Source: Pseudofrankia asymbiotica
GTDB taxonomy: Bacteria > Actinomycetota > Actinomycetes > Frankiales > Frankiaceae
NCBI RefSeq assembly: GCF_001983105.1
Contig: NZ_MOMC01000067.1
Location: 25,971 to 31,249, forward strand
DNA: 5,279 nucleotides
Reading direction: 5' to 3'
Positions 4,740-5,279 of the stretch are shown here, one piece after another. Within the stretch, counting starts at the first letter, position 1. Each line of letters opens with the position of its first letter. A program made the translations under genes and the position numbers. The notes below the pieces were generated by a model. The model had not been told where the DNA came from. It saw only the letters and a program-made list of their open reading frames with translations, and ran no database searches.

Positions 4740-5279
4740 ATGACGCAGGAGCTGTGGGACGCCGTCGACGACTATTTCGAGGGACTGCTGGTGCCGGCGG
4801 ACCCTGTGCTCGACGAGGCGCTGCGGGCCAGCGACGCGGGCGGGCTGCCGGAGATCCAGGTGACGGCGAGCCAGGGCAAGCTGCTGCACCTGCTGGCGCG
4901 GACGGTCGGGGCGCGCTCGATCCTCGAGGTCGGGACGCTCGGCGGTTACAGCACGATCTGGCTGGCGCGGGCGCTGCCGGCCGGTGGCCGGCTCGTCACC
5001 CTGGAGGTCGATCCGGCGCACGCGGTCGTCGCCAGCGCCAACATCGAACGCGCGGGACTCGCGGACGCCGTCGACGTGCGGGTCGGGCCCGCGCTGGAGA
5101 CCCTGCCCAAGCTCGCCGCCGAGGGAGGCGACCCGTTCGACCTGGTCTTCATCGACGCGGACAAGATAAACAACCCCGGCTACTTCGAATGGGCAGTCAG
5201 GCTTACCCGGCTCGGTGGCCTCATCATCATCGACAACGTCGTCCGGTCGGGCGCCGTCGCGGACCCGGGCAACAACGAT
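4740..5279 (+). CDS. SAM-dependent O-methyltransferase, catechol/caffeoyl-CoA class (3' partial)
   Basis: The frame is open from ATG 4740 to the window end, giving 180 residues without a stop. Relatives are about 220 residues, so roughly 40 are missing. Motifs: SQGKLLHLL (44-52); ILEVGTLGGYSTIWLA (61-76), the glycine-rich SAM-binding motif I; LVTLEVDP (85-92), with the acidic residue expected to contact the SAM ribose; DLVFIDADK (134-142); and LIIIDNVVRSG (161-171). D139 with D165 and N166 match the divalent-metal ligands of this class (PF01596 type), which methylates hydroxyl groups, often on catechols. There is no signal peptide, so it should be cytosolic. A hairpin upstream and its own ribosome binding site suggest separate expression. 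Rare codons for this genome style (ATA at 5166, AGG at 5199, CTT at 5202) cluster near the end. The natural substrate cannot be told. Confidence 0.88.
   Translation, partial: MTQELWDAVDDYFEGLLVPADPVLDEALRASDAGGLPEIQVTASQGKLLHLLARTVGARSILEVGTLGGYSTIWLARALPAGGRLVTLEVDPAHAVVASANIERAGLADAVDVRVGPALETLPKLAAEGGDPFDLVFIDADKINNPGYFEWAVRLTRLGGLIIIDNVVRSGAVADPGNND

Overview
The window is very GC-rich and densely packed with genes. All recognisable genes lie on the + strand, with ATGA overlaps and GTG starts. Codons end mostly in G or C, and the nearest remembered families (PimB-type mannosyltransferase, actinobacterial sulfite-oxidase-like protein with its FAD reductase) are actinobacterial. A high-GC actinomycete, possibly Frankia-like, is the best guess. 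The genus cannot be fixed from this sequence alone.

Layout. (1) Positions 1-671 hold the C-terminal part of a GT4 glycosyltransferase of the PimB/PimB' type, cut by the window edge. (2) Overlapping it by ATGA, 668-1936 encodes a polytopic membrane protein of the lysylphosphatidylglycerol-synthase transmembrane / YbhN flippase-like family. Its N-terminus carries 15 in-phase pentapeptides encoded by a 15-bp tandem repeat. (3) 2004-2960 encodes a TauE/SafE (TSUP) transporter with an unusually long Ala/Pro/Gly/Thr linker between its two halves. (4) 2961-3199 is non-coding and repeat-rich. It holds the rest of a four-copy 15-bp tandem repeat and an 18-bp direct repeat that ends 2 nt before the next start codon. 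(5) 3200-3796 encodes a small cytosolic molybdopterin oxidoreductase of the sulfite-oxidase fold. It is followed at 3839-4609 by an FAD/NAD(P)H-binding reductase, and together they look like a two-component redox enzyme. (6) A hairpin just after the reductase probably ends that unit. (7) 4740 to the window end is a SAM-dependent O-methyltransferase of the catechol/caffeoyl-CoA class, cut by the edge.

How the genes fit together. The glycosyltransferase and flippase-like protein are translationally coupled and plausibly act together on a lipid-linked glycan at the membrane. The reductase probably feeds NAD(P)H electrons to the molybdenum protein. The TSUP transporter next door suggests, but does not prove, a link to sulfur oxyanions or sulfonates.

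The least ordinary part of the window is its short tandem duplications. They straddle three consecutive stop codons, precede one start codon and fill one coding region. No RNA gene, CRISPR array or insertion sequence was seen.
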